64,000 nt of DNA, taken from positions 26,834 through 90,833 of the forward strand of contig NZ_JAKGAP010000028.1 of NCBI RefSeq assembly GCF_021532375.1, read 5' to 3'. This document shows positions 43,924 through 52,379 of this stretch, one piece after another. A model generated the notes under the pieces. That model saw nothing but the letters and a program-made list of their open reading frames with translations, searched no databases and had not been told where the DNA came from. Every line of letters starts with the position of its first letter. Positions within the stretch are counted from its first letter, which is position 1. Made by a program: the position numbers and the translations under genes. Origin of the DNA: Paenibacillus alkaliterrae. Its GTDB lineage: Bacteria; Bacillota; Bacilli; Paenibacillales; Paenibacillaceae.

Positions 43924-45384
43924 TTATGCCATTTCGCGAGGATGCCGCCTCATCAATTCCGGAACCGCATCGCCACGTCCCGTCGCCTTTAACCGTTCGA
44001 TATATGGAGGCAAATGCCCTTTGGCATGGTAAGGGCCGCCTTCTTTGATCACCGTCCACAGCGGATCGACGTCATGCGGCATCGTTGCCATCATTTCATC
44101 GTGCCACTCGTTCAGCCAATAGACGGCTTCCCTGCACAGGTCCGGCCGCTCCTTAGCCAGACTATGCTGCTCATGCACGTCCTCCGCAAGATTGAACAGC
44201 ATCTCCTTGTCAAAAAGATGATAGCCGTCGTGATAGGTTCGCATGTACAGCCAATCTCCGAAGCGCACGCTGCGCTGACAGACGTGGGCGCACTGCGACA
44301 CGACCAGATAATCCCTGCCGGTATCCCCGCCGGTCTTCAGGGTGTCCGCGTAGCTTCTGCCGTCCCAGCTTGGCGCCTCCGGCAGATTCATCAGCTCCGC
44401 CATTGTCGGCAGCAGATCCAGATGATAATGAAGCCCTTGGTCGGCAATGCCGCTCTGCAAGCCCGGCCAGCGGATAATCATCGGGATGCGGCAGGTGCCC
44501 TGATCGGCCGTGCCGTGCTCGCCATAGATGCCCAGCTCGCCCATATTTTCGCCATGGTCCGCCGTAATAATGACGACCAAATCCTCCATGAGGCCTTTGC
44601 TCTCCAGCAGCTTGAACAGGGCTCCGATATTGTCGTCCATATGGCGGATGCCGCAATCGTAGCCGTCAATCATGGTCCGCAGTTCTTCCATTGACGTAAT
44701 CTCGCCGGGATGGCGCGGATAATCCGCCGATGTGCCGTTGTCGTACATGTTGATTTCGCTCGCGCTATGCGGGCCTACCTTACGCTTATGACCCTCCAAT
44801 ACGTCCTCCGTTATCCATGCGGGAAGCGGCTCCTCCTGGAACGGATTGCCGAAGGCTTCCGGCGCCCGGTACGGGGTATGGGGATCCCAATAATTGACGT
44901 ACAGCATCCAGTTATCCTGCTCGGCGTTGCGGTCGATCCAATCCAGAACGACAGGTGTAACCTCCTCGGCGGATTCCATGCCGCCTTTGCCCGTATTATG
45001 GATTTCATTGAAGCCGGCATAGAAGGTCCAGGCGGAATGCCGCTCGCCGAACGGGCTGACGAGCGCCGTCCGCATGCCCGCCTTACGGAATAGGGCAGGG
45101 AAGCTCTCCGATGCCAGCTTGTCGCGGAAACCGCGTTCCAGACCCTCATGCCGTACGTCGCCCGCTGTTCCGCCATGGCCGACGACGCCGTTATGAATGC
45201 CGAGCCGCCCGGTCATCAAGGCTGTGCGTGAAGGGAAGCAGGGAGCGTCGGAGGTGTAGTAGTTTTCGAACCGGACACCCTCCGAGGCTATTTTGTCAAT
45301 GTTAGGGGAGGTGTTCCGATGATAGCCGTAGCACCCCAAATGATCCGGCCTTGTAGAATCCAAATCCAGCAATAAAACTCTCAT
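43924..45384 (-). CDS. Type I sulfatase
   Basis: 486 residues. Start MRVLLLDLDSTRPDHLGCYG with metal-binding Asp residues; formylglycine motif C-F-P-S-R (Cys49) followed by TALMTGRLG. Further sulfatase motifs: YVNYWDPHTPYRAPEAFG, VVIITADHGENMGELGIYGE, GTCRIPMIIRWPG. No signal peptide is seen, so it probably works in the cytoplasm. The start ATG 45384 follows GGAAAGG; the frame extends upstream to 45423, but the family homology begins here. Divergent to an AraC regulator gene, with a cre-like site between, so catabolite control and specific activation are likely. Confidence 0.9.
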   Translation of the reverse strand: MRVLLLDLDSTRPDHLGCYGYHRNTSPNIDKIASEGVRFENYYTSDAPCFPSRTALMTGRLGIHNGVVGHGGTAGDVRHEGLERGFRDKLASESFPALFRKAGMRTALVSPFGERHSAWTFYAGFNEIHNTGKGGMESAEEVTPVVLDWIDRNAEQDNWMLYVNYWDPHTPYRAPEAFGNPFQEEPLPAWITEDVLEGHKRKVGPHSASEINMYDNGTSADYPRHPGEITSMEELRTMIDGYDCGIRHMDDNIGALFKLLESKGLMEDLVVIITADHGENMGELGIYGEHGTADQGTCRIPMIIRWPGLQSGIADQGLHYHLDLLPTMAELMNLPEAPSWDGRSYADTLKTGGDTGRDYLVVSQCAHVCQRSVRFGDWLYMRTYHDGYHLFDKEMLFNLAEDVHEQHSLAKERPDLCREAVYWLNEWHDEMMATMPHDVDPLWTVIKEGGPYHAKGHLPPYIERLKATGRGDAVPELMRRHPREMA

Positions 45385-45409
45385 TTTGTTCAAATCCTTT
45401 CCAATGTTC

Positions 45410-45514
45410 TTAATATTTGGCATGAACTCTAACTAACTCGATGGAAGAATGACGCTGTTTATGGAATTCCTCCCGAACGGTCTTAATGCTGTCACTCCAA
45501 TCCATTAACCCCAT
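45410..45514 (-). CDS. Possible 34-residue leader peptide upstream of the sulfatase
   Basis: ATG at 45514, with AAAGAAAGGATT before it, encodes MGLMDWSDSIKTVREEFHKQ and ends RVHAKY. It stops 25 bases before the sulfatase start on the same strand. The composition is that of a charged amphipathic helix rather than random sequence. No family recognised; it may be an uORF or the remains of another gene. Confidence 0.3.
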   Translation of the reverse strand: MGLMDWSDSIKTVREEFHKQRHSSIELVRVHAKY

Positions 45515-45612
45515 AATCCTTTCTTTATTCCTTTCAAATGAAACCCCTCCTTAAAGTAGGTGAATTCCCCAGCGCATTTAGAAAGATGATCCCCTTTGTC
45601 TCATCTACATTA

Positions 45613-45626
45613 TGTTAGCGCTTTCT
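45613..45626. promoter_or_regulatory. cre-like (CcpA) site in the sulfatase-araC intergenic region
   Basis: On the minus strand AGAAAGCGCTAACA fits TGNAANCGNWNNCW with one mismatch (first base). It lies about 230 bases upstream of the sulfatase start. The rest of 45515-45805 holds no gene; TTGTTT (45742-45747) and TATGAT (45763-45768) could be a weak promoter for the AraC gene. Confidence 0.45.
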
Positions 45627-45805
45627 TTAATGGCTGTAGCTGCATTATAGGATATCTTTTTCCCGTGTGTCGACGTACATTTCACATTTTTGATGTACAT
45701 TTCTATTGGTAAATTTTTTCTTGTGAGCGATGTGAAAGAAGTTGTTTACGGAAAAAGGCTGATATGATAGGATTCTATCTACATTCGAGTGGAGAGGTGC
45801 TAGGC

Positions 45806-46600
45806 GTGATTCAAATCATGAGTGTACATTTCGATTATTTCATTCCCGATTGGCGGACGTATATGGAAACGATCGGGTACAACGTGCTTGTATTGGTCAG
45901 GGAGGGGAAGGTCAAATATGAAATCAACGGGGATGAGGTCGTGGCGGAGAGAGGGGATGTTCTGTTCATTCCGAAGTCCACGAGAAGAAGCGGCGCGAAT
46001 TACATGGACAGCCCCCATCAGAAGCATACGATCCTGTTCAAGCTGGATACCGGTTTAAGCACGGGGATTCCTTTCCTGGACCAGGGACGATTCATCAAGC
46101 TGAAAATTGCCAATTTCCAATATGCTTCCCATCGCTGCGAGCGGCTGTACGAGGAGATGAGAGGCGGCAAAAGCTTCCGTTCCTTTATTTGCCTCGGAAT
46201 TATGCAGGAGCTGATCGGCTTGCTGGCCCGCGAGATGGAGAAGCCGGAGCTTGCGCCGATGAAGCAAAAATACGCGCAGATCGTGAGGACGTATCTGCTC
46301 GAGCATTACCGCGAGCCGATCGAAATCGAGCAGCTGGCGAGGCTGATCCACCGTTCGCCGAATTACACGACGGCCCTGTTCAAAGAGGTGTACAGCCATT
46401 CGCCGATCCGATATATGCACCAGCTCCGCGTCATGGAAGCCTGCAACCTGCTGCTCAACTCCGACATGACGGTGACGAACATCGCCCAGTATTTAGGCTA
46501 CTACGACACGTCTTATTTTTTCCGGATATTCAAAAAGCACAGCGGCATGTCTCCTACCGAATTCATCATTCAAGGTGATCAATCTCAGCTTTTCCCTTAA
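45806..46600 (+). CDS. AraC-family transcriptional regulator
   Basis: 264 residues. The N-terminal cupin-like ligand domain (VREGKVKYEINGDEVVAERGD then VLFIPKSTRR) is followed by two AraC helix-turn-helices: IEIEQLARLIHRSPNYTTALFKE and VTNIAQYLGYYDTSYFFRIFKK, ending in HSGMSPTEF. The start GTG 45806 has GGAGAGG 8 bases upstream; the in-frame ATG 45818 is the alternative. Divergently placed to the sulfatase gene, it is probably its activator. Confidence 0.88.
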   Translation: MIQIMSVHFDYFIPDWRTYMETIGYNVLVLVREGKVKYEINGDEVVAERGDVLFIPKSTRRSGANYMDSPHQKHTILFKLDTGLSTGIPFLDQGRFIKLKIANFQYASHRCERLYEEMRGGKSFRSFICLGIMQELIGLLAREMEKPELAPMKQKYAQIVRTYLLEHYREPIEIEQLARLIHRSPNYTTALFKEVYSHSPIRYMHQLRVMEACNLLLNSDMTVTNIAQYLGYYDTSYFFRIFKKHSGMSPTEFIIQGDQSQLFP

Positions 46601-46716
46601 GCGTGCAGCCGCTATATTTCCGTTCCCACATATAGAGGTGGGCTCGTTCTTGAACACGATTAATGGAAAAGCCATTCATATGCTAATATGACCAGGCGGC
46701 AAAGACTGAGCCATCT

Positions 46717-47480
46717 CCTCTTTTTACCATGGAATCTACTATTTGGTTTGTAGTAGAGTAGGACAGGTAGGAGGCGATAGAAACGATGAGGAAATTATCC
46801 GGGTAATTACTTGCGACGATCGGCTTTCCATCCGGCGCAAGCTTTGCGGATTACGGGCTGCGGCAATCGGAGCAATGGCGGCGGGATGAGCTGCCGACAA
46901 CGACGGTCAATGACGGAGGCAGGATCTATGTCCCGCTTGCCTATACGGCTAGGAAGCTTGGGCTGGAAGTTTATTACGATGCCAGGTTGAAAAAAACCAA
47001 TATCAGTACGACCGGCACGTCCGGCCAGGACGGAATACATAATCAAAGTGTTGCAGGGTCCACCGCTGGTTTGGGGCCGGTTTCGCAGGAGGATCTGAAA
47101 TGGCTGTACCAGGTCACCGAAGCGGAAGCGGGCGGTGAAAGCTACAAGGGAAAAACGGCGGTAGCCGCTTCCATCCTTAACCGGGTAAAAAGCCCGGATT
47201 GGCCGATGACGATTCAAGATACGATCTTTCAAGTGACCAAGTATAACGGCATATCCTACTATCAATACTCGCCGGTGCTCGACAAACGAATCTACGAGGT
47301 AACGCCAAGCGCTGAGAGGAAAAAAGCGGTTCAAGCAGCTTTGAACGGGGAAGATCCGAGCAAGGGTGCCGTTGTGTTCTACAATCCTGGTAAAACGGAC
47401 AACCAGTGGGTGCGCAGCAAAGAAGTTACCGTCATTATCGGAAATCATGTTTTTGCCAAATAATTAAAACCGACTACATA
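46717..47480 (+). repeat. Duplicated block, copy B (promoter + decayed SleB-like gene)
   Basis: Matches copy A (42363-43340), including the upstream inverted repeat, the ribosome binding site and the last bases after the stop (TAATTAAAAC.GACTACAT). It lacks about 200 bases corresponding to 42471-42673. The intact hutH follows after a 370-base leader. Confidence 0.85.
46785..47463 (+). pseudogene. SleB-like cell-wall hydrolase, second copy, 5' part deleted
   Basis: The original start ATG (46785) and ribosome binding site survive, but a TAA stop follows after six codons. A deletion of about 200 bases then joins the signal-peptide region to the middle of the first domain (ACGATCGGCTTTCC). The rest of the protein, including the whole catalytic domain (LYQVTEAEAGGESYKGKTAV), is intact in one frame, but without a secretion signal. 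A short in-frame start at 46987 could only give an untargeted fragment. Confidence 0.85.
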
Positions 47481-47687
47481 GTTTTGCATGAAACCTGGCA
47501 GGAGAAGCGCCTAGGGCAGCCTTTTCGCATACTCGCGTCTTAAGCCTCTCCTCCGGGTCACCCCTGGATCTAACCTGCTGCTTACCGCTTCCAAGCCCTG
47601 TTTGGCGGGCTATGATGGATTTATACAGTAACTTCATGCTCTCAGCACTTGCTGGCCGGAGCAGACAGCGCATGAAGAAGCGGCCGG
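47464..47687. other. Leader/intergenic region upstream of hutH, no gene seen
   Basis: GC-rich, non-coding in appearance. No convincing reading frame with a ribosome binding site. It leads into the repeat cluster and terminator before hutH. Confidence 0.4.
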
Positions 47688-47730
47688 GAGCATATGATTC
47701 TGTAAGAGCATAAGATCAAATGAGAGCATA
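47688..47730 (+). repeat. Three GAGCATA repeats with exact 18-base period
   Basis: GAGCATA occurs at 47688-47694, 47706-47712 and 47724-47730, spaced 11 bases apart each time, with a partial fourth (AAGCA at 47742). It lies about 65 bases upstream of the terminator before hutH. A protein-binding array in the DNA or the leader RNA is inferred. Confidence 0.6.
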
Positions 47731-47794
47731 TAGCGAGATAAAAGCAGCGGTCGCGACTGAAGCCGACAGCCATTCCGTGTCCAGTGATTAGAAG

Positions 47795-47825
47795 CCGATA
47801 CCTTACCCAGGGTATTGGTTTTTTT
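47795..47825 (+). terminator. Leader terminator (possible attenuator) upstream of hutH
   Basis: Stem CCGATACC / GGTATTGG, an 8-base loop, then seven T. It ends 26 bases before the hutH start. In B. subtilis a comparable terminator before hutH is relieved by HutP; no hutP gene is seen here. Confidence 0.75.
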
Positions 47826-47851
47826 AATTACGTTGAAAAGCAGGTGGGAGC

Positions 47852-49393
47852 ATGCAGCCAATGGACGAATCGTTTGTGCTCGTTAACGGTGGAACGATGA
47901 CGATTGAACATGTTATCCGTGTAGCCCGATATAAGGAAAGAGTGAAGATAAGCCGGAATTGCATCAAAAAGATGAAGCAAAGCCGGGCGTACGTCGAAAA
48001 GCTGCTTCGCGAGAAACGGGTGGTGTACGGGCTTACGACCGGATTTGGGAAATTCAGCGATACCTATATCTCGGCGGAGGATACGAAGCGCATGCAGTTG
48101 AATCTCATTCGAAGCCATGCCTGCGGGATCGGAAAGCCGCTGACGGAGGAAGCCGTTAGAGCGACAATGCTGCTGCGCGTGAATGCCTTAGCGCTCGGTT
48201 ACTCCGGAATTCGGCCGGAAGTTGTTCAGCTTCTTGCCGATATGCTGAATGCGGGAGTCACGCCGGTCATTCCGGAACAAGGCTCGCTTGGCGCAAGCGG
48301 AGATTTGGCGCCTTTGTCGCATCTGGCTCTCGTGCTCGTCGGCGAAGGAGAAGCCCTTTATCTCGGTGAACGGTTGCCTGGCGGCGAAGCCATGGCGAAA
48401 TCAGGCTTACAGCCCATCGCGCTGGAGGCCAAGGAAGGTCTCGCCTTGATTAACGGAACGCAGGTGATGACGGCGATCGGCGCAATTGCCAGCTTCGATG
48501 CCGTCAATTTAGCCAGATGGGCAGATTGTGCAGCGGCGTTAACGGCAGAGGCGCTTCACGCCATTCGCGATGCATTCGAACCGCTTACCCACGCCATTCG
48601 ACCTCATCCGGGGCAGGGACAATCAGCCGAAAATATCCGGCGCTTGACGTCGGAAAGCCGGCTGATGTCAAACCAGGGAGAGCTGCGCGTGCAGGATGCT
48701 TATTCCATACGCTGTGCGCCGCAAGTCCATGGAGCTAGTCGGGACGCTCTGCGTTATATCCAAGAGAAGCTGGAAATCGAAATGAATGCCGCAACGGACA
48801 ATCCGCTTATTTTCGCTGAAGAGGATCGCGTCATATCCGGAGGAAACTTCCACGGACAGCCGATTGCTTTGGCGATGGATCATCTCTCCGTCAGCGCCTC
48901 CGAGCTCGCAAGCATCTCGGAACGCCGTACCGAAAGACTCGTCAATCCGTATTTGAATGAGAAGCTTCCTCCATTCCTTGCGAAGGACGGGGGCGTACAA
49001 TCCGGCTTTATGATTGCCCAATACACGGCTGCCGCGGTTGTATCCGAAAATAAGACGCTCTCCCATCCTGCAAGCGTAGATTCGATTCCTTCTTCGGGAA
49101 ACCAGGAGGACCACGTCAGCATGGGAACGATCGCGGCCCGCAAGGCCAATCAAATCGTTCATAACGCCTATTCGGTGCTCGCCATCGAGCTTTTGTGCGC
49201 CGCGCAAGCCGTTGATTTCCGGGGCCCGGATTATCTTGGGAAGGGAACGAAATGGATCTACGACCGATGCCGAGAGCATGCGGGCTTCGTTGACGAGGAC
49301 CGCGTATTGTCGGGCGATATTCGCATCGTCGCCGAATGGATGAGATTTACGGATGTGCGGGAAGCGATCGCGTCCGTCATCCCGATCAACTAA
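47852..49393 (+). CDS. hutH: Histidine ammonia-lyase (histidase)
   Basis: 513 residues, the usual length. Converts L-histidine to urocanate and ammonia. The MIO-forming Ala148-Ser149-Gly150 lies in GSLGASGDLAPLSHLALV. Other family stretches: VVYGLTTGFGKFSDT (active-site Tyr), QLNLIRSHACGIGKPL, NGTQVMTAIGA, QDAYSIRCAPQVHG, NAATDNPLIF, NQEDHVSMGT. ATG 47852, with AGGTGGG 3-9 bases upstream. First gene of the histidine utilisation operon and preceded by a candidate attenuator. A fragment of a second copy lies at 43351. Confidence 0.97.
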   Translation: MQPMDESFVLVNGGTMTIEHVIRVARYKERVKISRNCIKKMKQSRAYVEKLLREKRVVYGLTTGFGKFSDTYISAEDTKRMQLNLIRSHACGIGKPLTEEAVRATMLLRVNALALGYSGIRPEVVQLLADMLNAGVTPVIPEQGSLGASGDLAPLSHLALVLVGEGEALYLGERLPGGEAMAKSGLQPIALEAKEGLALINGTQVMTAIGAIASFDAVNLARWADCAAALTAEALHAIRDAFEPLTHAIRPHPGQGQSAENIRRLTSESRLMSNQGELRVQDAYSIRCAPQVHGASRDALRYIQEKLEIEMNAATDNPLIFAEEDRVISGGNFHGQPIALAMDHLSVSASELASISERRTERLVNPYLNEKLPPFLAKDGGVQSGFMIAQYTAAAVVSENKTLSHPASVDSIPSSGNQEDHVSMGTIAARKANQIVHNAYSVLAIELLCAAQAVDFRGPDYLGKGTKWIYDRCREHAGFVDEDRVLSGDIRIVAEWMRFTDVREAIASVIPIN

Positions 49394-49414
49394 CAGGTTT
49401 GGAGGTTGAACGCT

Positions 49415-51088
49415 ATGAAGGAACGAGTCATTCGCGCGCCGCGGGGCGCTAAGCTGAATACGAAAGGATGGATCCAGGAAGCGGCGCTTCGGATGCTGAT
49501 GAACAATCTGGACCCGGAGGTGGCCGAATATCCCGAAAAACTGGTTGTGTACGGGGGGATCGGCAAAGCGGCTCGAAATTGGGAGTGCTTCGATGCCATC
49601 GTAGAAACGCTCAAGGAGCTGGAGGACAACGAGACCATGCTGGTGCAGTCAGGGAAGCCTGCCGCGGTATTCCGGACCCATCGGGATGCGCCGCGCGTGC
49701 TGCTTGCCAACTCCAACCTGGTGCCGGCATGGGCAAACTGGGATACATTCCACGAGCTGGATAAGAAGGGTCTCATGATGTACGGCCAGATGACGGCCGG
49801 CAGCTGGATTTATATTGGCAGCCAAGGCATCGTTCAAGGCACCTATGAAACGTTTGCGGAATGCGCGAAGCAGCACTTCGGCGGCAGCCTGAAAGGAACA
49901 ATTACCGTGACTGCCGGCCTCGGCGGGATGGGAGGCGCCCAGCCGTTATCCGTAACCATGAACGATGGCGTGCTGATCGGTCTTGACGTCGACAAGACGC
50001 GGATCGAGAAACGCATTCATTCCCGTTATTGCGATTGCATGCTGGAAAGCTTGGATGAGGCTATCTCGCTCGCGATTGAGGCAAAGAAAGAGGAAAGGGC
50101 GCTATCCATCGGTCTGGTCGGCAATGCGGCTGAGATCTTGCCGGAAATGATTCGCCGCGGATTCATTCCAGATATTATTACGGATCAAACCTCAGCTCAC
50201 GATCCGCTGAACGGCTATTTGCCGGCAGGCCTTTCGCTGGAAGAAGGCAGCAAGCAACGCGTAGAAGATTCTGAAGCTTATGTCAGGCTGGCAAAAGCGA
50301 GCATGGCCGCGCATGTGAACGCCATGCTCGAGATGAAGCGGCTCGGCTCCGTCGCCTTCGACTATGGAAATAACATTCGCCAGGTTGCGTTCGACGAAGG
50401 CGTGAAGGACGCCTTTGCCATTCCCGGATTCGTTCCCGCCTACATCCGTCCGCAATTTTGCGAAGGGAGGGGCCCGTTCCGCTGGGCGGCGTTATCCGGC
50501 GATCCCGAGGACATCTACAAAACCGACGAAGCGATCTTGAAGGCGTTTGCCCATAACGAGCGCTTATGCCAATGGATCCGGTTGGCGCAGGCGAAAATCA
50601 CCTTCCAAGGCCTCCCGGCCCGGATTTGCTGGCTTGGCTGCGGCGAGCGGGCACAGTTTGGCCGCATTATCAACGACATGGTCGCTTCCGGGCAATTGTC
50701 GGCTCCGATCGTAATTGGACGCGATCATCTTGACGCGGGCTCCGTTGCGTCGCCGAACCGCGAAACGGAAGCGATGCGCGACGGCAGCGACGCGGTCGCC
50801 GATTGGCCGATCTTGAACGCCCTCGTCAATACGGCGGCCGGGGCAAGCTGGGTATCTCTTCACCACGGCGGCGGCGTAGGCATGGGTTATTCCATCCATG
50901 CCGGCATGGTTGTCGTCGCGGACGGTACGAAAGAGGCGGAGGAGCGTTTAAATCGAGTCTTGACGACCGATCCGGGCATGGGCGTCGTGCGGCATGCGGA
51001 TGCCGGTTATGATCTGGCTATCGAAACCGCCAAGAAGAAGGGGATCCGGATGCCGATGATCGATGGCCGGGTAACCGAAGAGGGGTGA
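49415..51088 (+). CDS. hutU: Urocanate hydratase (urocanase)
   Basis: 557 residues. Adds water to urocanate to give imidazolone propionate, using tightly bound NAD. Clear family stretches: [67 protein letters not shown] (conserved active-site Cys region), [20 protein letters not shown] 49415 follows GGAGG at a good distance. 21 bases after hutH. Confidence 0.97.
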   Translation: MKERVIRAPRGAKLNTKGWIQEAALRMLMNNLDPEVAEYPEKLVVYGGIGKAARNWECFDAIVETLKELEDNETMLVQSGKPAAVFRTHRDAPRVLLANSNLVPAWANWDTFHELDKKGLMMYGQMTAGSWIYIGSQGIVQGTYETFAECAKQHFGGSLKGTITVTAGLGGMGGAQPLSVTMNDGVLIGLDVDKTRIEKRIHSRYCDCMLESLDEAISLAIEAKKEERALSIGLVGNAAEILPEMIRRGFIPDIITDQTSAHDPLNGYLPAGLSLEEGSKQRVEDSEAYVRLAKASMAAHVNAMLEMKRLGSVAFDYGNNIRQVAFDEGVKDAFAIPGFVPAYIRPQFCEGRGPFRWAALSGDPEDIYKTDEAILKAFAHNERLCQWIRLAQAKITFQGLPARICWLGCGERAQFGRIINDMVASGQLSAPIVIGRDHLDAGSVASPNRETEAMRDGSDAVADWPILNALVNTAAGASWVSLHHGGGVGMGYSIHAGMVVVADGTKEAEERLNRVLTTDPGMGVVRHADAGYDLAIETAKKKGIRMPMIDGRVTEEG

Positions 51089-51092
51089 GCGT

Positions 51093-52379
51093 ATGCTGTA
51101 TATCAAAAACGCAGCGCAAGTCGTTACCGTAAGCGGGGGCAGCAAAGCGCCTAAAATAGGATCGGAAATGGAACAGCTGAACGTCATCGGGAACGGCGGC
51201 GTCGTAGTGGAAGGCGATATTATTGCCTTCGCCGGAACCGACCAAGAGGCGGCGGATTATGTGGAGCAACATGCAGGCGGCAAAGACGTCAAAGTCATTT
51301 TGGCGGAAGGAAAGACGGTCACCCCGGGTCTTATCGACCCGCATACGCATGTTGTTTTTGCCGGATCGCGGGAGCATGAGCTGGCGCTTCGTCTTCGCGG
51401 CGCCACTTATATGGAAATTTTGCAAGCAGGCGGCGGCATTCTGAATTCGGCGAACAAAACCCGCGCAGCATCGGAATCGCAGTTAATCGGGGAGACAAGG
51501 AAGCGGCTGGACCGATTCCTTGTCCACGGCGTGACGACGATCGAGGCGAAGAGCGGCTACGGGCTGCGGCTTGCGGATGAACTCAAGCAGCTGCGGGCGG
51601 CGCGCTTCCTTCATAACGATCATCCCGTCGATCTGGTATCGACGTTCATGGGGGCTCATGCCGTTCCTCCCGAGTACAAATCGGATCCTGATAAGTACGT
51701 AAGGATCGTGACGGAGGAAATGATACCGGCCGTAGCCAAGGAAGGGCTGGCCGAGTACTGCGACGTCTTCTGCGAGGAGGGCGTGTTCACTCCCGGGCAA
51801 TCGAAGACGATCCTGGAAGCAGGGCTAAAATGGGGGCTAAAGCCAAAAATTCATGCCGATGAAATCGTCCCTTACAGGGGCGCGGAGCTTGCCGCTGAAA
51901 TCGGGGCCGTATCGGCCGAGCATCTGCTGCGGGCGTCGGACGCCGGCATCCGGGCGATGGCGGAGAAAGGCGTCATCGCGGTCCTTCTCCCCGGTACGGC
52001 ATTCTTTCTCATGACGAAACCGGCCGATGCCCGGAAGATGATCGAGGCTGGCGTTCCGGTAGCCTTGTCGACCGACCGTAATCCGGGCTCCAGCCCGACG
52101 GAATCGCTGCCTTTTATCATGAATTTAGCATGCTTAACGATGCGGATGACTCCCGCCGAAGCGTTGACCGCCTGCACGATAAATGCAGCCCATGCCATTG
52201 GACGCGCAGACCGGATCGGCAGCATCGAAGTAGGAAAGCAAGCCGATTTGGTCATTTTCGATGCTCCGAATGTTGAATACATGCAATACCATTATGCCGT
52301 GAATTTGACGGAAACCGTCATTAAGAATGGCGTCGCTGTCATTTTAAATGGAAAGAGGACTTACGCATGCGCGCGATAA
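51093..52379 (+). CDS. hutI: Imidazolonepropionase
   Basis: 428 residues, metal-dependent amidohydrolase. Opens imidazolone propionate to N-formimino-L-glutamate. Metal ligands in LIDPHTHVVFAGSREHE; ILNSANKTRAASESQ, TTIEAKSGYGL, STFMGAHAVPPEYK, KIHADEIVPYRGAELA, STDRNPGSSPTESLPFIMN. It overlaps the next gene by 13 bases. Confidence 0.96.
   Translation: MLYIKNAAQVVTVSGGSKAPKIGSEMEQLNVIGNGGVVVEGDIIAFAGTDQEAADYVEQHAGGKDVKVILAEGKTVTPGLIDPHTHVVFAGSREHELALRLRGATYMEILQAGGGILNSANKTRAASESQLIGETRKRLDRFLVHGVTTIEAKSGYGLRLADELKQLRAARFLHNDHPVDLVSTFMGAHAVPPEYKSDPDKYVRIVTEEMIPAVAKEGLAEYCDVFCEEGVFTPGQSKTILEAGLKWGLKPKIHADEIVPYRGAELAAEIGAVSAEHLLRASDAGIRAMAEKGVIAVLLPGTAFFLMTKPADARKMIEAGVPVALSTDRNPGSSPTESLPFIMNLACLTMRMTPAEALTACTINAAHAIGRADRIGSIEVGKQADLVIFDAPNVEYMQYHYAVNLTETVIKNGVAVILNGKRTYACAR

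Noticed and set aside
47688..47748. Three short regular repeats that might be a CRISPR fragment
   Set aside because: Repeats are only 7 bases with 11-base gaps, far too short for CRISPR, and no cas genes are near.
47464..47851. HutP-type antitermination site or a riboswitch in the hut leader
   Set aside because: No run of three NAG triplets at 4-base spacing and no known riboswitch core was recognised; only the repeats and the terminator are supported.
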